Made by a program: the position numbers and the translations under genes
Notes under the pieces: generated by a model
Seen by the model: only the letters and a program-made list of their open reading frames with translations
Databases searched by the model: none
What the model was told of the DNA's origin: nothing
NCBI GenBank assembly: GCA_030598645.1
Contig: JAUVPN010000031.1
Coordinates: 1 to 12,931 of the forward strand
Reading direction: 5' to 3'
DNA length: 12,931 nucleotides
DNA from: Hyphomicrobium sp.
Lineage (GTDB): Bacteria; Pseudomonadota; Alphaproteobacteria; Rhizobiales; Hyphomicrobiaceae
In this document: piece after piece, positions 7,063-12,931 of the stretch
Position numbering within the stretch: the first letter of the stretch is position 1
Layout of the letters: the number at the start of each line of letters is the position of its first letter

Positions 7063-7289
7063 TGCGTCCCCCAAATTCGACGCTCGCAACAGAGGACCGC
7101 CCCAACCGTGGCCCAGCAACCACGCCGTCCGAACGCAAACCACTACTGCGTGAAAGAGACCTTGACCCTGGCACCCACCTCTTCCATCAATGTGTGCGCT
7201 GGCTGCGTCGCCACCGGCGAGAATTTTTTCCTAAAGCACTAAGAGAGCAAGCGATTTATGCCGACGACCGCGACGCCTGGCGTGGATGA
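7062..7289 (+). CDS. Doubtful 75-aa ORF coupled to the acyl-ACP synthetase stop
   Basis: Its ATG overlaps the stop of the preceding gene as TAATG, a layout often seen in translational coupling. The product is Arg/Pro-rich at first (RPNRGPATTPSERKP), then HLFHQCVRWLRRHRREFF, which could form a basic amphipathic helix. It overlaps the next small ORF by 32 bp in another frame. No family is recognised, and it may well be non-coding. It is listed only because of the stop/start overlap. Confidence 0.22.
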   Translation: MRPPNSTLATEDRPNRGPATTPSERKPLLRERDLDPGTHLFHQCVRWLRRHRREFFPKALREQAIYADDRDAWRG

Positions 7290-7458
7290 GGACACTGTTG
7301 TGCCGCCAAAAGCGCCGACGCTCGGTTGGGCGCTGAGGCGTGCGCTTATTGCCATCCTAATACTTTTCTTCTCCATAAGCAGTGTCGCGTGGCTGCTCCA
7401 TGCCTCCATTGAACCTGAACAGAAGAATGAGCCAAGCTCAAATTCGTCGGTTGATTGA
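7258..7458 (+). CDS. Putative small single-pass membrane protein
   Basis: The frame encodes 66 aa from an ATG at 7258, with AAGAGAG about 13 nt upstream. A polar, acidic N-terminus (residues 1-20) is followed by WALRR and then one hydrophobic helix at about residues 29-46 (LIAILILFFSISSVAWLL). An acidic, Ser/Asn-rich tail (EPEQKNEPSSNSSVD) closes the protein. Arginines before the helix and acid after it suggest N-in, C-out by the positive-inside rule. It is on the same strand as the synthetase upstream and ends 437 bp before bpt. No family is recognised. The membrane helix and charge pattern favour a real gene, but it is short and unsupported otherwise. Confidence 0.5.
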   Translation: MPTTATPGVDEDTVVPPKAPTLGWALRRALIAILILFFSISSVAWLLHASIEPEQKNEPSSNSSVD

Positions 7459-7895
7459 GTGCCGGGCAATCAGTAATGCGCTAACCCGGTTCGTCACATC
7501 CAAAAAGCGAATTTAACAAGCTACACGCCAGAATTGCACACACAGGCTCAATCGGACCTCAATTGCCTGTGAAAAACCAGCCAACCAGATTGCGACGCTG
7601 AATTCATCACTGATTTGGCCTGTCGCCAACGGTGTTCGCCCGATTCCCCGATCGCATCTAGAAGATCCCTGCGCAAAGACCGAGCCAAGAAATAATGCAT
7701 GGGCTGGCATTAACGATCCATCTGCCATAATGAATTAAGTATCGTTCGTTAGCGGCGCAGCGAAGTTGCATGTCTCGCCCAACTTTGCTTGATCGTGGCC
7801 GCATGGCTCACTTATCATCTTATCGGGCGCGTAGCCCACTGCTTAAATTGCTAAGTAAGCTTCTTTAGATTTTTGCTCATGAGAGACGTCGCCGA
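7459..7895. other. Gene-free stretch of 437 bp upstream of bpt
   Basis: No convincing gene is seen on either strand; a 71-codon reverse frame (7728-7513) has no family character. CCGGG (7462-7466) and CCCGG (7485-7489) can pair across a loop of about 18 nt but without a T run. The main structure is the stem-loop at 7759-7789. The last 80 bp before bpt are AT-rich and probably contain its promoter. ATGAGAGACGTCGCCGAATGA at 7879-7899 is a six-codon mini-ORF whose stop overlaps the bpt start as ATGA. Confidence 0.45.
7759..7789. other. 10-bp stem-loop upstream of bpt
   Basis: AGCGAAGTTG (7759-7768) pairs with CAACTTTGCT (7780-7789), with one G-U pair and an 11-nt loop. It lies 107 bp before the bpt ATG. 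No T run follows in either direction, so it is not a normal terminator. It could be a transcription-factor dyad, an RNA leader element or part of a small RNA. Confidence 0.45.
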
Positions 7896-8642
7896 ATGAC
7901 GGAACAGCAAAAGCACTTTCCTGAGTTCTACGTCACCGCCCCTCAACCTTGTCCGTATCTTCCTGGACGGCTGGAACGCAAACTATTCACCCACCTAACG
8001 CGCGACAAACCGATCGCGCTGGTCGATAGCCGTTTGAAGGGCGGGTTCCGTCGTAGCCAGAACATCGCCTATATGCCGTATTGCGAAGGCTGCCACGCCT
8101 GCGTCTCGGTTCGCGTGCTTGTCAACGAATTCGAGGCGGGCCGCAGCATGCGTCGGGTAAAAGATAAAAATCAGCAGATTCATACCATTCGGCGTGCGCC
8201 GGAACCGACATCTGAACAGTTCAACCTCTTCCGCCGTTATATCGACGCACGCCACGCCGATGGTGGCATGGCCGACATGTCCGTCCTTGACTACGCCATG
8301 ATGGTCGAAGATAGCGTCATCAATACATTCGTTACGGAGTATCGCGAAAAGCCGGAAAACCCATTGGAGACCCATCAGGACGATTGGCCACTTAAGGGCG
8401 TTGCCTTGTGTGACATGCTCTCCGACGGCATCTCAATGGTCTACAGCTTCTATGATCCTGATGCCGAGGCGCTTAGTCTTGGCACTTACATGATCGTCGA
8501 GCATATCGAGTACGCGCGTCGGCTGGGGCTTCCATTTCTTTATCTCGGCTATTGGATCAACGGATCGCGCAAGATGAGCTACAAAATGCGCTTTCAGCCT
8601 CAAGAGCATTTGGGCCCGAATGGCTGGGTGCGCCGCGACTGA
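7896..8642 (+). CDS. bpt: Aspartate/glutamate leucyltransferase (bacterial arginyltransferase homologue)
   Basis: Bpt transfers an amino acid, usually Leu, from aminoacyl-tRNA to N-terminal Asp or Glu of proteins, marking them for ClpS/ClpAP through the N-degron pathway in the cytosol. The 248-aa length is normal. The N-terminal ATE domain shows CPYLPGR with Cys19 and the PYCEGCHACVSVRV motif with Cys63, Cys66 and Cys69. Eukaryotic ATE1 uses equivalent cysteines for function and metal-cluster binding (family knowledge). The C-terminal GNAT-like domain includes VYSFYDPD, SLGTYMIVEHIEYAR and the hallmark YWINGSRKMSYKMRF, followed by QPQEHLGPNGW. GAGAG lies 10 nt before the ATG. The gene faces a small secreted-protein gene with 10 bp between stops. 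Bpt rather than arginine-specific Ate is inferred from the bacterial form of the family; substrate choice cannot be read from sequence. Confidence 0.95.
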   Translation: MTEQQKHFPEFYVTAPQPCPYLPGRLERKLFTHLTRDKPIALVDSRLKGGFRRSQNIAYMPYCEGCHACVSVRVLVNEFEAGRSMRRVKDKNQQIHTIRRAPEPTSEQFNLFRRYIDARHADGGMADMSVLDYAMMVEDSVINTFVTEYREKPENPLETHQDDWPLKGVALCDMLSDGISMVYSFYDPDAEALSLGTYMIVEHIEYARRLGLPFLYLGYWINGSRKMSYKMRFQPQEHLGPNGWVRRD

Positions 8643-8652
8643 CCACGCTTCT

Positions 8653-9129
8653 TCACTCCCACAGCGCTGCGTCTAGTTTCTCGAACATATAGGTCCACTT
8701 AGAGGCTTGCGTTTCCACCAGCACATTCATGCGGGCTCTCAGCTCCAGCAGCAGCTTACAATCCGGGGGCTTAGCCTGCGCGCCTGTCTGCCCCATCGTG
8801 GAGATATCGCTCAATAGCCGCTCCGAATGCTGGTCGAATACGGCGATGCGGTCGTCGCGCACGAAAGGGACAGCCTCTTTCAAGAATGCATCGTGACCCC
8901 AGCCCCGCTTTTCTTTTAACTTGCGCAGATTCTCTTGAAAAACAGGCTTGTTCTTCTTGTTTAGGCCACGCAAAGCGGCAGCCGCGTGGTCAACCGCGGC
9001 TTCGAAATCGGCCTTTGTGCAGACATCTAGACTGGGCACAACATCGCCGCCGGCCCATAATTCGCCAGCTGTCGCGAGCGTTATCGAGATGACCGCCGCA
9101 CGGTAACGCGTTATCCCCCTCCGTCTCAT
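8653..9129 (-). CDS. Small exported protein of unknown function
   Basis: The product has 158 aa. The N-terminus MRRRGITRYRAAVISITLATAGELWAGG has a basic start and a hydrophobic core at about residues 11-21, ending in AWAG-like small residues, as in a Sec signal peptide cut near residue 26. The mature part has two cysteines (37 and 124), which could form a disulfide in the periplasm. It is largely helical and charged: FEAAVDHAAAALRGLNKK, ENLRKLKEKRGWGHDAF, and a C-terminal helix ending WTYMFEKLDAALWE. No family is recognised. The ATG at 9129 has AGGAC about 9 nt upstream. It lies 66 bp downstream of parC on the same strand and could be read through from it. Its stop faces that of bpt at 10 bp. 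Confidence 0.75.
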   Translation of the reverse strand: MRRRGITRYRAAVISITLATAGELWAGGDVVPSLDVCTKADFEAAVDHAAAALRGLNKKNKPVFQENLRKLKEKRGWGHDAFLKEAVPFVRDDRIAVFDQHSERLLSDISTMGQTGAQAKPPDCKLLLELRARMNVLVETQASKWTYMFEKLDAALWE

Positions 9130-9195
9130 GGAACACAGTCCTAGCCTTTGTCCGTATTCCGGGCAAGCGTACGCAGGATACAGTCTGGCGCTAGA

Positions 9196-11445
9196 TCAAA
9201 AAGACGGGCCAAATTTATTGGAACGAGGAAAGCCCTTTGGTGCCAACCTCCCTGTCTGCGCGCGCGCGCCCTTCCAATCCTTAAGTTCCGACCAAGATAG
9301 CGTGAACGTACGTCCAGCAGAATCAAGCCAGGTGAGGCCCTCAGCCTTCTTGAATACCCTTACGTCCGAAAGGCCGCCACCCTTGTAACGCTGCAGAATC
9401 ATACCTTTGCCCCGAGACATCTCGTTGATCTGATCCAACGTAAACACCAAAAGTTTGCGGTTTTCACCAACGATCGCAACCTGGTCGCCATCAACAGGAA
9501 TACACACCGTGGCCTCGTCGGGTTCCGCTACGTTCAAGACCTGGCGGCCCTTGCGGGTCGACGCGACCACTTCGTCCTCTGGCACAACGAAGCCGTATCC
9601 TGCGGTCGAGGCGACGAGAAGCCTACGACCCTGTTCGTATGCAAAGAGCTCGACCACGTCATGGTTCTCTTCTAGATCGACCATCAGTCGCATTGGCTCG
9701 CCATGCCCGCGGCCGCCGGGAAGCTGGCACACCTCCAGCGTAAAGATCTTGCCATTGGTAGCAAACGCCAACAGCTTATCCGTAGTCGAGGCATGAACCG
9801 CACGTTTCAAGGCGTCACCTTGCTTGAAGTCAAGTCGAGAGGTATCCTCCAGGTGACCCTTCATCGTACGGATCCACCCCTTCTCGGACAGAACAATAGT
9901 AACGGGCTCCTTCTCAATCATCGCTTGATCGAGGTCGACCTCAATCTCAGGTGCGTCTGCAAATGACGTGCGCCGAGCGCCAAGCTTGGTCTTCTTTGCA
10001 TAGCGCTCACGCGTCGCTCTTACCTCTTCGGCAATGCGCTTCCACTGCAAATCGTCAGACTTCAACAGCTTCTTCAGGTTGCGGCGCTCTGTAGACAGTC
10101 TGTCGTGTTCTGCCTTGATCTCAATCTCTTCCAACTTTGAGAGCGACTTTAATCGCAGATTGAGGATGGCGTCTGCCTGAACCTCAGTAAGGCTAAAACG
10201 TTTTATCAGTTTCTGTTTGGGGGCATCCTCAAAGCGTACGATGCGGATCACCTCATCGATATTGAGATAGGCGATCAGATAGCCATCGAGCACCTCGAGG
10301 CGGTGCTCAATCTTCCTGAGGCGAAACTCGGAACGTCGAACAAGTACGTCAATGCGGTGCTCCAGCCATTGTCGAAGCACGTCGCCCAGAGACAGAACGT
10401 TGGGGATCTGCCCCGCCGAAATTACGTTCATGTTTAAGCCGAAACGCACTTCAAGCTCTGTAAGCCGGAATAAACTCTCCATCAGCAGGAGAGGGTCTAC
10501 GCTGCGGCTCTTTGGCTCGAGCACAATGCGTATTTCTTCCGCCGACTCGTCTCGCACATCGCCCAGGAGCGAGACTTTCTTCTCATTCAGAAGCTCTGCA
10601 ATCCGCTCGATAAGCTTCGCTTTCTGCACCTGATAGGGGATTTCGGTGATGACAACCTGATAGGTGCCGCGCCCGGCATCTTCCTTCTCCCATTTGGCGC
10701 GTAGCCGGAAACCACCGCGGCCCGTTCTGTAGGCTTCCAGGATCTGAACGCGTGGCTCAACCAAAACGCCGCCGGTGGGAAAATCTGGGCCCGGGACAAA
10801 CTCAACAAGCTTATCGATCGTTGCTCTGGGGTACTTAATCAGGTGCAAAAGCGCGTTGCACAGCTCCTCAGCGTTGTGGGGCGGAATGTTTGTTGCCATC
10901 CCAACTGCGATACCGGCGGAGCCGTTCGCCAGCAGGTTTGGAAATGCGGCCGGGAGCACCACCGGCTCGTTGCTAGTTCCATCATAGGTCGCGCGAAAAA
11001 CAACCGTGTCCTCATCGATACCATCAAGCAGTGCCTGTGCCACATCTGTTAGTCGGCTCTCGGTGTAGCGCATAGCAGCGGCGTTATCGCCATCGACGTT
11101 TCCGAAGTTGCCCTGGCCGTCGACGAGTGGGTAGCGCACGGCAAACCCTTGTGCCAGTCGCACCAAGGCGTCGTAGATCGCCTGGTCGCCATGTGGGTGA
11201 AAGTTGCCCATCACCTCGCCCACGATCTTTGCGCACTTTTTGTAGCCTGCAGCGGGATCAAGCTTGAGCTCGCGCATGGCATAAAGAATGCGCCGATGCA
11301 CCGGCTTGAGGCCGTCGCGCACGTCAGGCAGCGCGCGATGCATAATGGTGGAGAGCGCATACGCCAAGTAGCGCTCTTCTAGCGCGTCCTTGAGGTTAAT
11401 GGGCTCAACGGGCTCTGCCCCCGGAAGAATCGGTTTATCGCTCAT
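9196..11445 (-). CDS. parC: DNA topoisomerase IV subunit A
   Basis: ParC is the DNA-cutting subunit of topoisomerase IV, which with ParE unlinks daughter chromosomes. The protein has 749 aa, typical of proteobacterial ParC and shorter than GyrA. Seen are the N-terminal [21 protein letters not shown], the winged-helix/tower region with [10 protein letters not shown] (83-92), [11 protein letters not shown], and the catalytic Tyr127 in AMRYTESRL. The coiled-coil region is at roughly 350-480, and a short C-terminal beta-pinwheel repeat region (for example [35 protein letters not shown]) takes up the last 250 residues. The GyrA-type GQRGGKG box is absent; GGRGHGEP stands in this region, which supports ParC. 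Gln88 and Asp92 stand where E. coli ParC has Ser80 and Glu84. GGGTAGG lies 8 nt before the ATG. A (GC)6 run at 9258-9269 encodes part of the Gly-Ala-Arg-Ala tail. Confidence 0.97.
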   Translation of the reverse strand: MSDKPILPGAEPVEPINLKDALEERYLAYALSTIMHRALPDVRDGLKPVHRRILYAMRELKLDPAAGYKKCAKIVGEVMGNFHPHGDQAIYDALVRLAQGFAVRYPLVDGQGNFGNVDGDNAAAMRYTESRLTDVAQALLDGIDEDTVVFRATYDGTSNEPVVLPAAFPNLLANGSAGIAVGMATNIPPHNAEELCNALLHLIKYPRATIDKLVEFVPGPDFPTGGVLVEPRVQILEAYRTGRGGFRLRAKWEKEDAGRGTYQVVITEIPYQVQKAKLIERIAELLNEKKVSLLGDVRDESAEEIRIVLEPKSRSVDPLLLMESLFRLTELEVRFGLNMNVISAGQIPNVLSLGDVLRQWLEHRIDVLVRRSEFRLRKIEHRLEVLDGYLIAYLNIDEVIRIVRFEDAPKQKLIKRFSLTEVQADAILNLRLKSLSKLEEIEIKAEHDRLSTERRNLKKLLKSDDLQWKRIAEEVRATRERYAKKTKLGARRTSFADAPEIEVDLDQAMIEKEPVTIVLSEKGWIRTMKGHLEDTSRLDFKQGDALKRAVHASTTDKLLAFATNGKIFTLEVCQLPGGRGHGEPMRLMVDLEENHDVVELFAYEQGRRLLVASTAGYGFVVPEDEVVASTRKGRQVLNVAEPDEATVCIPVDGDQVAIVGENRKLLVFTLDQINEMSRGKGMILQRYKGGGLSDVRVFKKAEGLTWLDSAGRTFTLSWSELKDWKGARAQTGRLAPKGFPRSNKFGPSF

Positions 11446-11510
11446 AACATTGGCCTACCCTGCGCTCCATATAGCGGCAAGGGGTGAGTGGGTCGTGCAC
11501 AGTGTCGCTG

Positions 11511-11522
11511 AAATTTAAATTT
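11511..11522. promoter_or_regulatory. AT-only 12-bp palindrome between parC and the CAP-domain gene
   Basis: AAATTTAAATTT is a perfect palindrome in the 229-bp gap between the divergent parC and CAP-domain genes, about 66 bp from the parC start. It is striking against the GC-rich surroundings. It may be part of a promoter or a bendable protein-binding site; no -35/-10 pair could be fixed. A G-rich patch (GGGAAAAAGGGGGCGG) follows directly. Confidence 0.3.
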
Positions 11523-11674
11523 GGGAAAAAGGGGGCGGAATTGGGACCCGGTTGGCCTGGCGCCCCAATCATGGGTATGGATATTCCCGTCCTCGTCGTC
11601 GGACCCACGCCGTACCGGAACACTTGGTCTCTTACGGTCAACATCCCGCCGCACATTCCGCGCTAAACTTAAAA

Positions 11675-12367
11675 ATGCCCATCGCCCCCGATATCCCCGC
11701 CACTGAGACGGCAATTGTCGAATTGACGAATGCATTACGCGCTGAACATGCGCTCAACCCGCTCACGCAAAGCACCCAGCTTGCTGCCGCTGCGCGGGCG
11801 TATGCAGCCAAACTGGCGCGAACCGACGCTTTCTCGCACACCGTCGGCGGCACGACGCCGTCCAGTCGTGCAAAAAAAGCGGGCTACGCCTACTGCCAAA
11901 TCGCGGAGAACCTCGCCTCGCTTTATGATAGCCGCGGTTTCACCGCGCGTAATTACGCCAAGAGAGCCGTCCAGGGCTGGGAAAACTCACCCAGCCACCT
12001 CAAGAATATACTGATGCCACATGTTACAGAAATTGGCGTGGCCATTGCCCGTGCACCATTGGCCGATGCCAAATATGTTGCCGTGCAGTTGTTCGGCCGC
12101 CCGCGGGCGCTCCAGTACACGTTCAAGATCACCAACACCACAAAGAGTGCCATAGGCTATGTATTCGCTGGCAAGAACTACGTGATACAATCTCGCTACA
12201 CCATCACGCATTCAAGTTGCAAACCAGGCAACATCTTGTTTTCAACTGGCAGTATCAATGCGCTCAGGACACGCTATGAAGCACGCGATGGAGAAGTCTA
12301 CACCTTGAAACCGGGACGAGGCGGCAGCATAAGTGTCGAACCTAACCTGCGCACGACGGCCAACTAA
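11675..12367 (+). CDS. CAP (SCP/PR1-like) domain protein
   Basis: The product has 230 aa from the first ATG at 11675. A CAP domain covers about residues 10-140: TAIVELTNALRAEHALNPL, ARAYAAKLARTDAFSHT with His55, YAYCQIAENLA with Glu78, and the helix GWENSPSHLKNILMPHVTEIGVAIA with Glu103 and His108. These match the positions of the conserved CAP-cavity residues. A C-terminal part of about 80 residues (from QYTFKITNTTKSAIGYVF) looks like a beta-rich add-on, as in alphaproteobacterial relatives. Bacterial CAP proteins are usually secreted, but no signal peptide is visible here in any upstream frame, and the ATG lacks a clear ribosome site. A TTG at 11552 would add 41 residues without signal character. 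The stop overlaps that of convergent recO by 4 bp. The biochemical role is unknown. Confidence 0.88.
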   Translation: MPIAPDIPATETAIVELTNALRAEHALNPLTQSTQLAAAARAYAAKLARTDAFSHTVGGTTPSSRAKKAGYAYCQIAENLASLYDSRGFTARNYAKRAVQGWENSPSHLKNILMPHVTEIGVAIARAPLADAKYVAVQLFGRPRALQYTFKITNTTKSAIGYVFAGKNYVIQSRYTITHSSCKPGNILFSTGSINALRTRYEARDGEVYTLKPGRGGSISVEPNLRTTAN

Positions 12368-12373
12368 GTGGCC
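12358..12373. terminator. Hairpin across the convergent CAP/recO stop codons
   Basis: GGCCA (12358-12362) and TGGCC (12369-12373) pair perfectly around ACTAAG, the sequence that contains both stop codons. It is symmetric, so it could act in both directions. The stem is short and no T run follows on either strand, so termination is only a possibility. Confidence 0.3.
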
Positions 12374-12931
12374 TTGACACGGCGTGCAAGAAGCTCCCTC
12401 AAACGCCCGCTCGCTTCAGGCATTTTCTCCCCACGAGGAATGAGAACCCGGGCTTCGAGGAAGTGCCCGGTTAGCGTTAGGCCGGCATCGACATCCCGGG
12501 GCATGACGACCTCTTGTCGGCTCTCGACGAGAAACGTCGGCAAACGTAGCAGCCGGTCCTTGTAGGGTTCTCCGGCGGCTGCCGAAACAGCGCGTCCCGA
12601 CCTTGGAGACACGTAGGCGAGGTTCTGCTTGGTGCCAGAGGCGGCGCACGAGGATAAGTCGAGACCAAACCCCAACTCATCAAGCAATGCTAATTCCCAT
12701 CGCACGATGAGTGCGGGCCAAACTGCCTCATCATCAAGATAGCCCAGTACGAACAGCGTGACCTCAAAGAGACTCGGATGCGGATCGCGCTCGGGGAGCG
12801 AGCGTGCTAAGGCACACATTGAAGACAGCCCTGCCAGCGACAGCGCGTCCTCCATCGCCTGGGCCGCATATCCGCGACGCAGCTCCACCCTCACCTGACC
12901 CAGATGCTCAGCGAGCCGCGCCTTCCAAACC
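12364..12931 (-). CDS. recO: DNA repair protein RecO (N-terminus beyond window)
   Basis: RecO works with RecR (and RecF) to load RecA onto SSB-coated single-stranded DNA in gap repair. The last 188 residues are visible; the frame stays open to the window edge, reading VWKARLAEHLGQVRVELRRG at the start, so the OB-fold domain of about 55-60 residues lies mostly outside. The internal GTG at 12894 is therefore not the true start. Family marks are LPERDPHPSLFE, RWELALLDELGFGLDLSSCAASG, LAYVSPRSGRAVSAAAGEPYKDRLL and a C-terminal TGHFLEARVLIPRGEKMPEASGRLRELL. Only one Cys is in the central region, so the four-Cys zinc site of some RecO proteins is absent. It is on the same strand as parC, but the CAP-domain gene lies between them on the other strand. 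The stop (TAG) shares 4 bp with the TAA of that gene. Confidence 0.95.
   Translation of the reverse strand, partial: VWKARLAEHLGQVRVELRRGYAAQAMEDALSLAGLSSMCALARSLPERDPHPSLFEVTLFVLGYLDDEAVWPALIVRWELALLDELGFGLDLSSCAASGTKQNLAYVSPRSGRAVSAAAGEPYKDRLLRLPTFLVESRQEVVMPRDVDAGLTLTGHFLEARVLIPRGEKMPEASGRLRELLARRVKAT

Noticed and set aside
9258..9269. (GC)6 run as a Z-DNA or regulatory element
   Set aside because: It lies inside the parC coding sequence and is explained by Ala/Arg codons near the C-terminus.
11484..11706. Short plus-strand frames before the CAP-domain gene as a possible frameshifted signal peptide
   Set aside because: None of the three frames contains a basic start plus hydrophobic core; they read as Pro/Arg/Ser-rich non-coding DNA.
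1..12931. Mobile elements, CRISPR arrays, phage-defence or toxin-antitoxin genes, tRNAs
   Set aside because: No transposase, integrase, regular repeat-spacer pattern, cloverleaf or known defence domain was seen; the genes are chromosomal housekeeping or metabolic types.

Overview
The window reads as chromosomal DNA of an alphaproteobacterium, most likely of the order Hyphomicrobiales (Rhizobiales) and plausibly Hyphomicrobiaceae-like. The evidence is the protein types: class I PHA synthase, Bpt-type aminoacyl-tRNA-protein transferase, a ParC with [10 protein letters not shown] at the resistance-determining region, an Aas-type AMP ligase, and recO close to parC. GC content looks moderately high by eye but was not computed. 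No insertion sequence, phage gene, CRISPR array, tRNA or rRNA was seen. Most of the window is ordinary housekeeping and accessory metabolism.

Layout, left to right. At 1-217 (minus) is the start of a small predicted lipoprotein that runs off the window. Divergent from it is phaC (394-2205, plus). Tail to tail with phaC lies a minus-strand series, in transcription order: a 68-aa four-cysteine protein (4930-4724), metY (4492-3200) behind a 231-nt leader, and an MscS-type channel gene (3169-2213). A 509-bp gene-free stretch with a 17-bp palindrome then leads to a plus-strand group: a stand-alone Aas-like acyl-ACP synthetase (5440-7062) and one or two doubtful small ORFs, one with a clear membrane segment (7258-7458). 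A second gene-free stretch (437 bp) with a 10-bp stem-loop precedes bpt (7896-8642, plus). Facing bpt are a small exported protein (9129-8653) and parC (11445-9196), both minus. A CAP/SCP-domain gene (11675-12367, plus) sits between parC and the 3' part of recO (12931-12364, minus), and its stop codon overlaps that of recO.

The genes do not form one pathway. Functions present are carbon storage (PhaC), sulfur assimilation into homocysteine (MetY), osmotic safety (MscS-like), fatty-acid activation (Aas-like ligase), N-degron tagging (Bpt), chromosome decatenation (ParC) and recombination repair (RecO). Three tail-to-tail junctions are extremely tight (7 bp, 10 bp and a 4-bp overlap).

I found no convincing new multi-gene system. 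The points most worth a second look are the acyl-ACP synthetase without its usual acyltransferase partner, the unknown four-Cys protein, the structured metY leader, the CAP-domain protein without a visible signal peptide, and two unexplained dyads in the gene-free stretches.
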